Shown: positions 1 to 7,899, counted from the stretch's first letter. The stretch: 8,612 nucleotides of DNA from Prevotellaceae bacterium (GCA_031267155.1 JAIRZR010000508.1:1-8612), one strand, 5' to 3'. Numbers and translations: made by a program. The notes: generated by a model not told the origin, from the letters alone.

Positions 1-1
1 T

Positions 2-2770
2 GCGAGCAAGTTTCTAGATATGGCAGGCTTTAATATTGAAGGAATTAACCAGGCTATTCGTCCAATATCGGACATCGCACTGGTTGGGGATACCGATCTT
101 GGAGCGACTGCCGATGTTGTGACAAACATTATGACCGGTTATGGAATTGCGCCGGAAAATCTTCGTCATGCTGCCGATATTATGACAATGACATTTACCA
201 AAACCAATTCTACCCTGATGGAAATAGCGGAAGCTTTTAAGTATTCCTCCAGTCTTTTGTCTGCTGCCGGAATCTCGTTTGAGGAAGCTACCGCCGGACT
301 GGGTATTCTTGGGGATGCCGGTATAAAGGGTTCGCAGGCCGGTACTACAATGAGAACGCTTGTAGGCAACATGGTAAATCCGACAAAAATACAGCGCAGG
401 CAGTGGGAGAAGCTGGGGGTTGAGCGCTTTGACGGAGAAGGGAATCTCAGGCCACTGGCAAATATTTTCAGAGATTTGGCTGAATCCGGACTTGATATTG
501 ATACGTCTTACAAGATGTTTCACAGAACCGCAGCGCAGGGGGCCGTTTCACTTGCGAAGAATGTTGAAAAATGGGATGAGGTCATAATGCAGAACTTTAT
601 GTCGGATGGGTTGGTTCACAGGCTTGCGGAAGAAAAGAAAAATACGATACAGGGCCTTTGGGATCAGTTGACTTCCGCTTTTGTTGAGGACGGGATGCTG
701 GCTTTTGAAGACATGCAAGCACCTATTAAGAGTATGCTGAAGGCGGGAACTGCATGGCTTGAAAGCCCGGAAACAGTCAGAAAGATTAAAAGTTTTTCCA
801 GGGACTTATGGGAAGTGGGCAATTGGCTTAAAGATGTTACGGGTGTTATAATTGATCTCTATGGCAGGTTCGACGGGATAATAAAGCTTTGGGCCAAGTT
901 TCAGATTGGTATGTGGCCATTTTTAGCGGGTGTGAGGGCTTTGCGGTCTGTGGTAAGCCTTTATAGTCTTGGAGATAAAAAAATAGAAGATGGTAAAAGT
1001 GTTTTGAAAATTGTTTCGCCGCTGCTTTTTAAAAAGGGAGAAGGCGCCTCTGGTGGTGCTGTAGCGACAGTAGCAACAACAGCGGCAGATGCGGCAAATA
1101 CAGTGGCAGAAACTGCGGAAGCGGCAGTAAAAAAAACAGCTGAAGGGGTAAATAAAGTTTTGAACTCACGAAAAGAAGCGTGGAAGAATTTATTTGCATC
1201 TATTCCCACTAACTATTGGATAATGGGAGCCGCTACTGCCGTTGGCGCATTGGGGGTTGCATTCCACAATACATATAAATATTTTGATGATTTCAAGAAG
1301 GCGCATGGTCAATGGTATGAAAAAGTCTATGAAACGAAAGGGTATTTAACAGAAGGGCTTTCTCCGACAGAACGTTACCTGAAGCTTGTGCATGACAAGC
1401 AGTTGAGCGTAAATGAAAAAGTTGCAGAGTACAATCGTTTGAGAAAGATAGAAATGGGATTAACCAGCGAGGCGTTAGCTTCTATGGAAGGAAAAACTGT
1501 TGGGGATGTTTACAGTGAAGAGACAGAAGCCCACCCCTGGTTTTCTTTCTTTACTCCAAATAAAGAAACTAAGGCTTTATGGGAGAGCGCACACGACAAA
1601 TTGCTGTCTTTTTCGAAAGAGGTTGCAAAACAATATGAACTTAAATCATATACAAGCCATCAAGGTGTACGCAGTTTCTATATAACAAAAAATGGAGAAA
1701 GATACAGCAACGATGATTTTCGTCGTGATATGGCTTCGTATGGAATGGGGAAAGACCACTTATTTGTTAAGGAAACAACTGAAGAATATATAAATCTGTT
1801 CAGGCAACACCCTGAACAGTGGGAAGATATTAGAAAAAAACTGTATGGTCTACTGGGTGAACATAGAAGTAATGTTAAAGATGAGTATAATTTTTTGTCT
1901 TTAGAGCAAATAGCAGACTTACCTTTTTCTGAACTCATCAAAGTCCCTCGTGTTTACAGGATGGCTCAAACCGCAATCTTGAAAAACTTTGATTTTGACA
2001 ATGTAATCAGTGACAATCCTGTAACGAAATCACTTCTTGCTTTCAAAGAGATATACAATACACCCGGAAACTTGAGTCCGAAGCAGCAGGCTGATTTTTT
2101 ATATGATAGTGGCGTTGCGCGTATGCGTGGTAAGAATGGGGCCGCAGCGTTTTCTAATGCCTGGTATTCAGAGATAGGCTTTAATCTTCAAACCAAACAG
2201 TGGGACGATATGAAAAAAGCCGAAGAGTTTTATAAAACTACGTTTGTCCATGCTCGTGAGATTTTAGCACAGTCCCCTAAAGAATTTGCGAAACTTTTTT
2301 CAATATTTGACTTTGCAATATTTGTTGACGCAAAGAAAAAAGCCACTTTAAATTTCAAAGAGCCTAAGCTTGGCGAAGAAAGGTGGGTTGACACCACGCA
2401 TCAAATATGGGAGCTTGATGAGAAGACAGGACAAAAAAAATGGAGATTGAGTGATAGGGTCACGCCAAATCCCGACGGAACATTTGATGATTGGGGTTGG
2501 GGAACTGGCGGCAAAGGCGACAATAGCAATAACGATGGCAGCAATAACAATAATAACAACAATAACAATCAATCGGATTACGAGTCTAATTACAAGTCAG
2601 GCTCTGCCGCACCAAAACAGATCATTGTTAAAATTGAAAATCTGATGAACGTTAAATCGATTGATCTGAGCAATCCGGACAATGTTGCCGTAATTGAAAA
2701 CATCAAAGCGCAACTGTCTCAGGCGTTAGTTGATGTTGTACATGATTTTGATGCTACTTTTCACGGTTAA
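2..2770 (+). CDS. Phage tail tape measure protein (TP901 type), 5' partial
   Basis: The reading frame is open at the window edge, and residues ASKFLD precede the first Met at 20 in a sequence that continues the family pattern, so the true start lies upstream. Numbering from that Met, residues 1-215 resemble the TP901-family tape measure core: 'GATADVVTNIMTGYGI', 'SSLLSAAGISFEEATAGLGI', 'GSQAGTTMRTLVG' and 'MFHRTAAQGAVSLAKN'. Hydrophobic stretches follow near 289-312 and 398-415, the usual membrane-like segments of tape measures, separated by an Ala/Thr-rich stretch (about 345-385). Residues 420-830 match no domain I know. A Gly/Asn-rich linker with nine consecutive Asn (842-850) leads to a C-terminal block (about 863-916, 'PKQIIVKIENLMNVKSIDL') that I recall from Bacteroidota phage tape measures. 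Known role of the family: it sets tail length inside the tube and leaves during DNA entry. The next gene starts 6 bases downstream. Function is confident; the role of the middle part is unknown. Confidence 0.93.
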   Translation, partial: ASKFLDMAGFNIEGINQAIRPISDIALVGDTDLGATADVVTNIMTGYGIAPENLRHAADIMTMTFTKTNSTLMEIAEAFKYSSSLLSAAGISFEEATAGLGILGDAGIKGSQAGTTMRTLVGNMVNPTKIQRRQWEKLGVERFDGEGNLRPLANIFRDLAESGLDIDTSYKMFHRTAAQGAVSLAKNVEKWDEVIMQNFMSDGLVHRLAEEKKNTIQGLWDQLTSAFVEDGMLAFEDMQAPIKSMLKAGTAWLESPETVRKIKSFSRDLWEVGNWLKDVTGVIIDLYGRFDGIIKLWAKFQIGMWPFLAGVRALRSVVSLYSLGDKKIEDGKSVLKIVSPLLFKKGEGASGGAVATVATTAADAANTVAETAEAAVKKTAEGVNKVLNSRKEAWKNLFASIPTNYWIMGAATAVGALGVAFHNTYKYFDDFKKAHGQWYEKVYETKGYLTEGLSPTERYLKLVHDKQLSVNEKVAEYNRLRKIEMGLTSEALASMEGKTVGDVYSEETEAHPWFSFFTPNKETKALWESAHDKLLSFSKEVAKQYELKSYTSHQGVRSFYITKNGERYSNDDFRRDMASYGMGKDHLFVKETTEEYINLFRQHPEQWEDIRKKLYGLLGEHRSNVKDEYNFLSLEQIADLPFSELIKVPRVYRMAQTAILKNFDFDNVISDNPVTKSLLAFKEIYNTPGNLSPKQQADFLYDSGVARMRGKNGAAAFSNAWYSEIGFNLQTKQWDDMKKAEEFYKTTFVHAREILAQSPKEFAKLFSIFDFAIFVDAKKKATLNFKEPKLGEERWVDTTHQIWELDEKTGQKKWRLSDRVTPNPDGTFDDWGWGTGGKGDNSNNDGSNNNNNNNNNQSDYESNYKSGSAAPKQIIVKIENLMNVKSIDLSNPDNVAVIENIKAQLSQALVDVVHDFDATFHG
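2543..2569 (+). repeat. AAY trinucleotide tract encoding nine Asn
   Basis: Nine consecutive AAT/AAC codons encode Asn 842-850 of the tape measure protein, within a wider Asn/Ser/Gly/Asp-rich stretch (2519-2569). The mixture of AAT and AAC makes it an imperfect microsatellite. It lies between the bulk of the protein and the conserved C-terminal block, so it reads as a flexible linker. Length changes in units of three would keep the frame. Confidence 0.85.
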
Positions 2771-2776
2771 TATATA

Positions 2777-3754
2777 ATGAAAGCATATTGGAACAGTGTT
2801 TGGGAGTCTTTAAAATTCAGTGTCGGCAGCACAGGAGATAATGTTGCCGACAGTATCAGTTTCCGGTTTTTAAAAAAGCAGGACGGCAACTTGACTTATA
2901 TAAACAATCGCGGTTACAAAAATGTGATTGTCCACGTTGCCAGGCAAGCCGCAATGCAGTTGGTGGAACGGCAGGTTAATTCCCTGTTCCCCAAATATCA
3001 ACGCTATCTGGAAACGAAAATGCGGGACGGCGTATTAAAACAGCAGAAAGAAAATCTCCAGAAAATAATTGAGGCGGGAGAGCGTGTCGATAAGGGACTT
3101 GGCTTTATTACAGTAAATAAAAAAGAGATTTTTGCAAAAAATAGATACGGAGAACGTGTTCCTGAAGCCCTGATGATGTATTACGAGTCAGGCGAAGTTG
3201 AAAGTAAATCTTATATGAGTGTCGTTTTTATCGATCTTGTGGCATCTGTTACTGTGCAAAGTTCGAAAAACCTTATATTGACTCAGGTTCAGGGAAGGGA
3301 CTATACCCGGAAAGAACTGGTATCCGGAGGCGACCTGACGTTTTCCGTTAATGGGAAAATTGTAGGAAACGGACGGGGAATTTATCCTGAAAACGATGTA
3401 AACAAGTTTATCATGCTTGCTCAATATGGCGGTGTCATTAAGGTAAACCATTACCTGTTCCGGCAATTCAACATTAAGCAGATAATCATTAAGGAATTCA
3501 GCCTGGGCAGTTCGGATTGCAAAAACGTACAGCCTTACAGTTTTACATGTGTAGCCGTTGAACCTGACGAGGCTGTACGTGTCGTTATAGATACCATTGG
3601 AGTATTGAACATGGAAATAAAAGAAAGCACGTTAAACAGTTGGTATAAGTTTATTTTAGAGGATAAGTTAAGTTCCATCGCAGCCGACACCGTAGCGAGC
3701 GGTGTAACGCAATTAGCCGCAACCGGGCTTGACGCATTAATACCCAATATATAA
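2777..3754 (+). CDS. DUF6046-like phage tail protein, probable tube/baseplate connector
   Basis: The protein has 325 residues, starting at an ATG 6 bases after the tape measure stop; 'TTAATATATAATG' upstream has no Shine-Dalgarno. Residues about 159-264 resemble my memory of DUF6046, found mainly in Bacteroidota phages: 'TVQSSKNLILTQVQGRDYTR', then 'GGDLTFSVNGKI', a Tyr-Pro pair in 'GRGIYPENDV', and 'NVQPYSFTCVAVEPD'. The same order (interaction strand, 'GRD...KELVS.GD', β-sandwich, closing strand) recalls the N-terminal domain of Mu-like DNA circularisation protein N and the XkdP/LysM-type hub partners, but this is analogy, not demonstrated homology. The N-terminal 130 residues contain a Lys/Gln/Glu-rich helical stretch ('LKQQKENLQKIIEAGERVDK'); the C-terminus ends in a small-residue amphipathic helix. 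Its place between tape measure and hub fits a tail-tip connector. No signal peptide or clear membrane segment is visible. Family assignment is moderately sure, exact role inferred. Confidence 0.68.
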   Translation: MKAYWNSVWESLKFSVGSTGDNVADSISFRFLKKQDGNLTYINNRGYKNVIVHVARQAAMQLVERQVNSLFPKYQRYLETKMRDGVLKQQKENLQKIIEAGERVDKGLGFITVNKKEIFAKNRYGERVPEALMMYYESGEVESKSYMSVVFIDLVASVTVQSSKNLILTQVQGRDYTRKELVSGGDLTFSVNGKIVGNGRGIYPENDVNKFIMLAQYGGVIKVNHYLFRQFNIKQIIIKEFSLGSSDCKNVQPYSFTCVAVEPDEAVRVVIDTIGVLNMEIKESTLNSWYKFILEDKLSSIAADTVASGVTQLAATGLDALIPNI

Positions 3755-5199
3755 TGGCAGCAATTAACAATCAGCCAGATTTTCAAATACTGATCTGTCT
3801 TATACAGATATGGAAACTGGAAGACCCGAAAAACCCGATGGAAACCCCACCTCACCCAAAACTGATTGCTGAAGTGGAAGAAATTGAGATTGAGGATTCC
3901 TATCGCAAACTGATAGGAACAGCGTCTGTAAAATTTCCCAGGGGAACCGTAATTAAAGAGACTGTAACGGAAGTGAATCGTGACAAAATATCCAAAAAGA
4001 ATCCGGTTTCCGCTCAAATTGATCATGGCATATTGGTTACAACAAGAAGCGACTCAAAGCTGGCTGAAACGTCAGATTTTAATGTTGGCGACAGAATCAG
4101 GATTATGCTTGGCTATACTGTCGACCCTGAAATTGCAGCACTGGCTAAAGTAAATGGTTCCGGCAAGTCTATTTTTAACGACGGAGATAAATTAAAGAAA
4201 TATAAAGCAGCATTAACCACCATGTTTGACGGATATATAACACAATGCAGTGTAACGACTCCCATCGAACTTAAATGTGAGAACCTTGCCAGCAATTTAA
4301 AAAAAATATCATGCCCGAAACTTACATCATCGGGCAAAAACATGACCGTTAATGATGTTTTGTCTTCTAAGGGCAAATGGAAATTATTGAAGGATACAGG
4401 ATTTGAACTGGACCCGGAAACTGAAAGCATGGAGATAGACGTAGGTCCGATTAAAATACCTCCGGACTTAACTGTCGCTGATGTGCTGGTAAAATGGGGG
4501 AACAGTAAGGTTTTTGCATATTATAAGGAAATAAACGGAAAACCCTGCATATCTGTCGGTCGCTCCTATTTTTCCGGAGCGGGAAAAGATTCTGTCGTTA
4601 ATAAAAACACAGACCGGAAAATACCCAAGATTTTATTTAATTATAATGTTGCCGAAGATGGATTAAGCCTGACCCAAACAGACAAGGCATTTTTAGCGGT
4701 TGAAGCGCAAGCAATGAACGATAATATCGGGAAAGCTTATCGTATCACGGTTAGAAAAAATCCGGACACGGATACTTCAAAAAAAGATTACAAGCCCTAT
4801 CAGGTACTAAGTGAAATTACTTTGTCGGCAAAAGCCCAAAGAATGGGCGCGATGAAATTAAAGGCAGGAAAAGACAAGATTGACTTGAATCAATATACCA
4901 TAATTCCATACATGTCTCGAAAAATAGGGATTTCACACGAAAGCCTGCTGGAAGAAGCTATTAAATATCTTGAGAGCTATAACATGAACGGTATTGAAGG
5001 GCAGCTTACCTTATTCGGAGATCATTATCTGAAGTCAGCCTCAAAGGTGGAACTGGTTGACAGTCGTTTCAAAGGCAGGAACGGTTATTATCTGGTTGAT
5101 GAAGTTACAACTAAATTTGGGGTACATGGCTTCAGGCAAACGATTAAATTGCCATACTTAATCGCTAAAATAAAGGAAGAAAATGAGCAGCAGATCTGA
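3754..5199 (+). CDS. Phage baseplate hub protein (gpD/gp27/Mu P-like)
   Basis: The protein has 481 residues; its ATG shares one base with the previous stop (TAATG at 3752-3756). Hub-type features appear in the usual order: an N-terminal β-rich part ('VEEIEIEDSYRKLIGTASVK'); a 'FNVGDRIRIMLGY' strand pair at about 109-121, the 'G..v.v.lGY' element of hubs; 'MFDGYITQCSVTTPIELKCE' at about 157-176, the 'F.G.I......p..i.c.d' signature; 'NMTVNDVL' at 196 and 'LTVADVLVKWG' at 239; and a C-terminal 'GYYLVDEVTTKFGVHGFRQT' (about 444-463), matching the closing 'y.v..v.H.fg..Gf.t...l' strand of gpD-like proteins. In contractile tails and related machines this protein forms a trimeric ring ending the tube and holding the spike. 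Residues 128-150 ('EIAALAKVNGSGKSIFNDGD') look like a loop insertion. The 3' end overlaps the spike gene by 17 bases, which fits coupled synthesis of partners. It is diverged, so the call rests on pattern and position. Confidence 0.8.
   Translation: MAAINNQPDFQILICLIQIWKLEDPKNPMETPPHPKLIAEVEEIEIEDSYRKLIGTASVKFPRGTVIKETVTEVNRDKISKKNPVSAQIDHGILVTTRSDSKLAETSDFNVGDRIRIMLGYTVDPEIAALAKVNGSGKSIFNDGDKLKKYKAALTTMFDGYITQCSVTTPIELKCENLASNLKKISCPKLTSSGKNMTVNDVLSSKGKWKLLKDTGFELDPETESMEIDVGPIKIPPDLTVADVLVKWGNSKVFAYYKEINGKPCISVGRSYFSGAGKDSVVNKNTDRKIPKILFNYNVAEDGLSLTQTDKAFLAVEAQAMNDNIGKAYRITVRKNPDTDTSKKDYKPYQVLSEITLSAKAQRMGAMKLKAGKDKIDLNQYTIIPYMSRKIGISHESLLEEAIKYLESYNMNGIEGQLTLFGDHYLKSASKVELVDSRFKGRNGYYLVDEVTTKFGVHGFRQTIKLPYLIAKIKEENEQQI
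5172..5180 (+). promoter_or_regulatory. Shine-Dalgarno-like ribosome binding site
   Basis: AAAGGAAGA contains AGGA (5174-5177), 5 bases before the ATG at 5183 of the spike gene, and lies within the end of the hub gene. It is the only well-placed purine-rich site before a start in this window; the other starts have AT-rich leaders. It supports the ATG at 5183 and the 17-base overlap. Bacteroidota ribosomes depend little on such sites, so its effect is uncertain. Confidence 0.4.
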
Positions 5200-6136
5200 T
5201 TTAAGCAATAACCAAACTATCAGGGAAGCGATACGAAAAATCGCTTTACACGGAGTTGCGAATCCTGTCACAGGAGCAATAAGAGATGCCGCCAGGATTG
5301 CCGGGTATGTTGCCAAGATTCATACTGAAGGAGATTTGACAGGGACGGTAGACGTGCAGGAATTTGCTCATTTTTCTATGGAGAAAGACGACAATACTGG
5401 AATCGGCTATCATGAAGGCGTTTTTCTAAGTGCGATTCAGGATAATTCCAGAGGAATGGTAGTTATTCCAAAACTGTATTCCGAAGTTATAATTGTGACG
5501 GACCCGGAGACAGGGGTTGAATATGTGTCAATGTTTTCTCATGTTGATATAATTCAATTGGATTCGTATGAAAAAGTTATTGTTGGGGTTACTGAACGCG
5601 AAGAGTATAAAGTAGATGATGAAAATGCTCCGGATATTGAAGACCTGGAAGAAACGGGAGCGTTTTCCCGAACGACTTACACCAAAGAGTCTGTCATATC
5701 TGAAGTTCAGGGAAAAGACGACTCCGATAAAGTCAAGCAAACTATTGATAATAAAAAACTACAGGTTGTCGTCGGAGATGATAAAAGTTCTCAATTAATT
5801 GATAAGGATAAAATACAGCTCAAGCACAATAAGGCTGAGTCGATTTTGGGAGAAGACAGCAATACGGTCAGGCACGGTTCTTCTTCAGTTATCGCAAAAG
5901 ACGGAACTGTTTATTTGGGCAGTGAGAGCGGAACCGATGACGCGGTATTAGGTTCCGAACTGGCAAACATATTGATGGACATGCTGGATTACATGAGCCA
6001 AATGACAACAACAACGCAACTGGGACCGCAGCCGCCTTTGAATATGGCTCGGTTTATAGCATTAAAGGCAGAGATCGGTTTATTCAAGAGTTCGCATTCC
6101 GGGTTCCTAACTAAAAAAGTACAGGTACAAAAATAA
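5183..6136 (+). CDS. Phage tail spike / baseplate puncturing protein (gpV/Mu gp45-like)
   Basis: The protein has 317 residues. After a polar N-terminus comes an OB-fold-like β region (about 41-128: 'GYVAKIHTEGDLTGTVDVQE', 'YHEGVFLSAIQDNSRGMVVI', 'GVEYVSMFSHVDIIQLDS'), the usual first domain of spikes that docks on the hub. An acidic, charged linker follows (about 140-190, with 'DDENAPDIEDLEETG'). Residues about 192-250 show short alternating strands ('KLQVVVGDD', 'SQLIDKDKIQLKH', 'SSVIAKDGTVYLG'), the pattern of a trimeric β-helix needle. The end (252-317), 'AVLGSELANILMDMLDYMSQ' then 'TTQLGPQPPLNMARFIALK', recalls the helical C-terminal tail shared by many phage spike-type proteins. I see no PAAR motif and no lysozyme domain. 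Placement directly after the hub supports the call. The likely role is a trimer capping the tail tube that pierces the outer membrane. The fibre gene overlaps its stop by one base. Confidence 0.75.
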   Translation: MSSRSDLSNNQTIREAIRKIALHGVANPVTGAIRDAARIAGYVAKIHTEGDLTGTVDVQEFAHFSMEKDDNTGIGYHEGVFLSAIQDNSRGMVVIPKLYSEVIIVTDPETGVEYVSMFSHVDIIQLDSYEKVIVGVTEREEYKVDDENAPDIEDLEETGAFSRTTYTKESVISEVQGKDDSDKVKQTIDNKKLQVVVGDDKSSQLIDKDKIQLKHNKAESILGEDSNTVRHGSSSVIAKDGTVYLGSESGTDDAVLGSELANILMDMLDYMSQMTTTTQLGPQPPLNMARFIALKAEIGLFKSSHSGFLTKKVQVQK

Positions 6137-7899
6137 TGGCAGAAGCAATTTTAATTTTCGATGAAAACGACCTCGATAAAACACCCTCATTACATGAATT
6201 ATATGACAGGTTTTATGAAGGCATGAGATTAGCTAACACGGTCGATGCACCGGATTTCTTAGATAATCCGCCAACAACAGAATCCGGAAAGATTGATGTC
6301 GATACGATTACCCAAAAGATGTCGGAGTATTCAACCATTTTGATCAAGAATGCTGCGTATACGATGGCTAATTCCATTGCTTCTACAATTCATGGAAGTG
6401 AAAGCGGAGGAACTGCCGGCATCGGTTTCCTGTCAAGAAACGGAGACTCAATGGCCGGCCTTCTTGGTGCGCTGTATGGTTTTCGAGCCGGATATGAAGG
6501 CAAGATTATCCTGGAAACGGTCATTCATGCCGATGAAAGGAAAACAGCCCGGATTTCCGGCTACCTGACTGTTGACAGTGATATTGATGTTTCCGGCAAA
6601 TTAAACCTGAGCGATACAGGCATTTACATGTCCGGAAACAATGTTTTCTATTATGAGGGCAGTCAGTTAAATATTACATCCGGCAATATCCGGATGTCCG
6701 GCGCAATAACAGTGGGCGGCTCTTTTCAGCTTGGACAGATCATTATTAATGAAAGCGGTTTATTTTATGGTGATGATGAATTCTATCACAGCGCAAACAG
6801 CAACAAAAGCAATATTGACTGGAGTATGCGTAACGGATACGTGTACGGAAACCTCCGGGTTGACGGAAAAACAGACCTGAATGAATTGCTGACTGCTGTT
6901 GACGGATTTAAGTTAGGCTCCAGTAAAAAGAGTCTGTTTTACTCGGACAAAAGGGAAGACGGCAGTGATTTTTTACAGTTGGCTACGGATTTAAGCCTGT
7001 GGTCAGGATATGGAATTCAGTTTGACGGCAAATATATTGTAAAAGTTCGCGGCGGTGCCGAGAATACGGTTTCTTTTTCGGCTCCCGGCATGACTATCAA
7101 TTTGGGCGACTCCGACAATGGAAAGATAACGAATAAAATAGCGTTACAAACAGGCATCTATAATTACAACAGTAATTATCAAATCATATCTCAATATGGA
7201 GATGGAAATTTCCCCAATTCATTAAGTGCCGGATGTGGTAATTCGGGTCCTGTGGTTTTGCAAACATATTACAAGGCAAGTAATGATTGTGGAACTGTAT
7301 TTCCAAGGCGAGTCAGGTTTTATAACAGCTCCGGGCCATCATTATACGCAGAGGATATTGAAGCACTGAATTTTGAAGCCCCATACCTTCATGTCATTAA
7401 TTTATTGGAGCAGGCAGATTATATAAAGAGTTCAATATCATACAAACGAACGAATAGTTTATTTCGTAATCAGAGTCTTTTGTGGTCCGCAAGCCTTCAT
7501 TTTGACACCGATGCGGAATTTTTTGTCTTTAATAAACCTGTTGAAGCTGCAAGTTTTTCAATAATCAGTGAACAGTATAAAACTCAATTACTCGAAAATG
7601 CGCTATTCTTTAATGACGGAATATTTCTTGAAGGCATAACTGACGGGATTTTGCACAGTGGGAATGCGTATTTTACCGGCAGTTTAAGCTCGCGGCAGTT
7701 TGCCGGTGGATTCGCAGGCTACGGGTGGAGTATCAGTCAGGATAAAATTTATGGAAATATCGCTGCAATATTCGATGAATTGACAATCCGCAAAAAAATG
7801 CGGGTATATGAACTGGAAGTACAAAAATCAACAGTAACAAATGGGTCATTATGGGTAAGCGATTATTGTTCAGGTGATTCAGTTGAAGAAATAATTTAA
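6136..7899 (+). CDS. Tail fibre / tail-tip structural protein of Bacteroidota phage type
   Basis: The protein has 587 residues; its ATG overlaps the spike stop (TAATG at 6134-6138). The N-terminal 100 residues are mixed helical and include 'GFLSRNGDSMAGLLGALYGF' and 'ARISGYLTVDSDIDVSGKLN', a pattern I know from tail-tip proteins of Bacteroides-type phages, where it begins a chain of β-repeats. Residues about 140-520 are rich in Gly, Ser, Asn and Tyr with short strands ('GIYMSGNNVFYYEG', 'NITSGNIRMSGAITVGGSF'), as in trimeric fibres. The C-terminus carries a recognisable module: 'FAGGFAGYGWSIS' (523-535), 'FDELTIRKKMRVYELEVQK' (about 546-564) and 'NGSLWVSD' (about 570-577). In relatives I remember, this module sits inside a longer polypeptide and is followed by the '(R)GDIVRRQ' region, which here begins the next gene. 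Known role of such proteins is at the distal tail, probably host-surface contact; receptor binding is inferred. No enzyme motif or clear chaperone domain was seen. Confidence 0.72.
   Translation: MAEAILIFDENDLDKTPSLHELYDRFYEGMRLANTVDAPDFLDNPPTTESGKIDVDTITQKMSEYSTILIKNAAYTMANSIASTIHGSESGGTAGIGFLSRNGDSMAGLLGALYGFRAGYEGKIILETVIHADERKTARISGYLTVDSDIDVSGKLNLSDTGIYMSGNNVFYYEGSQLNITSGNIRMSGAITVGGSFQLGQIIINESGLFYGDDEFYHSANSNKSNIDWSMRNGYVYGNLRVDGKTDLNELLTAVDGFKLGSSKKSLFYSDKREDGSDFLQLATDLSLWSGYGIQFDGKYIVKVRGGAENTVSFSAPGMTINLGDSDNGKITNKIALQTGIYNYNSNYQIISQYGDGNFPNSLSAGCGNSGPVVLQTYYKASNDCGTVFPRRVRFYNSSGPSLYAEDIEALNFEAPYLHVINLLEQADYIKSSISYKRTNSLFRNQSLLWSASLHFDTDAEFFVFNKPVEAASFSIISEQYKTQLLENALFFNDGIFLEGITDGILHSGNAYFTGSLSSRQFAGGFAGYGWSISQDKIYGNIAAIFDELTIRKKMRVYELEVQKSTVTNGSLWVSDYCSGDSVEEII
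6676..6697 (+). repeat. Perfect 8-bp inverted repeat inside the fibre gene
   Basis: ACATCCGG (6676-6683) and CCGGATGT (6690-6697) are exact reverse complements separated by a 6-base loop, CAATAT. The element is in frame within the 'TSGNIRMSG' repeat-rich part of the fibre gene and has no following T-run, so it is not a terminator. It may simply arise from repeated Ser-Gly codons (TCCGG). Confidence 0.5.

Noticed and set aside
14..523. Antisense open frame of 169 codons opposite the tape measure core
   Set aside because: It lies wholly opposite a confidently identified domain, its translation shows no recognisable family, and all supported genes are on the + strand.
2290..2335. TTTG-containing stretch resembling the Bacteroidota promoter -7 element
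   Set aside because: The TAnnTTTG consensus is not met exactly and the site is inside the tape measure gene, far from any start.
2451..2645. Alternative + frame with an Ile/Thr-rich, membrane-like translation
   Set aside because: The hydrophobic appearance is produced by reading the AAY repeat in another frame; it sits inside the tape measure gene.
3535..4026. Antisense open frame of 163 codons across the connector/hub junction
   Set aside because: It is antisense to two real genes and its product is a Phe/Tyr/Asn-rich sequence without domain features; treated as a chance frame.
6676..6697. Hairpin as an intrinsic terminator
   Set aside because: No T-run follows and it is in the middle of an intact gene with more tail genes downstream.
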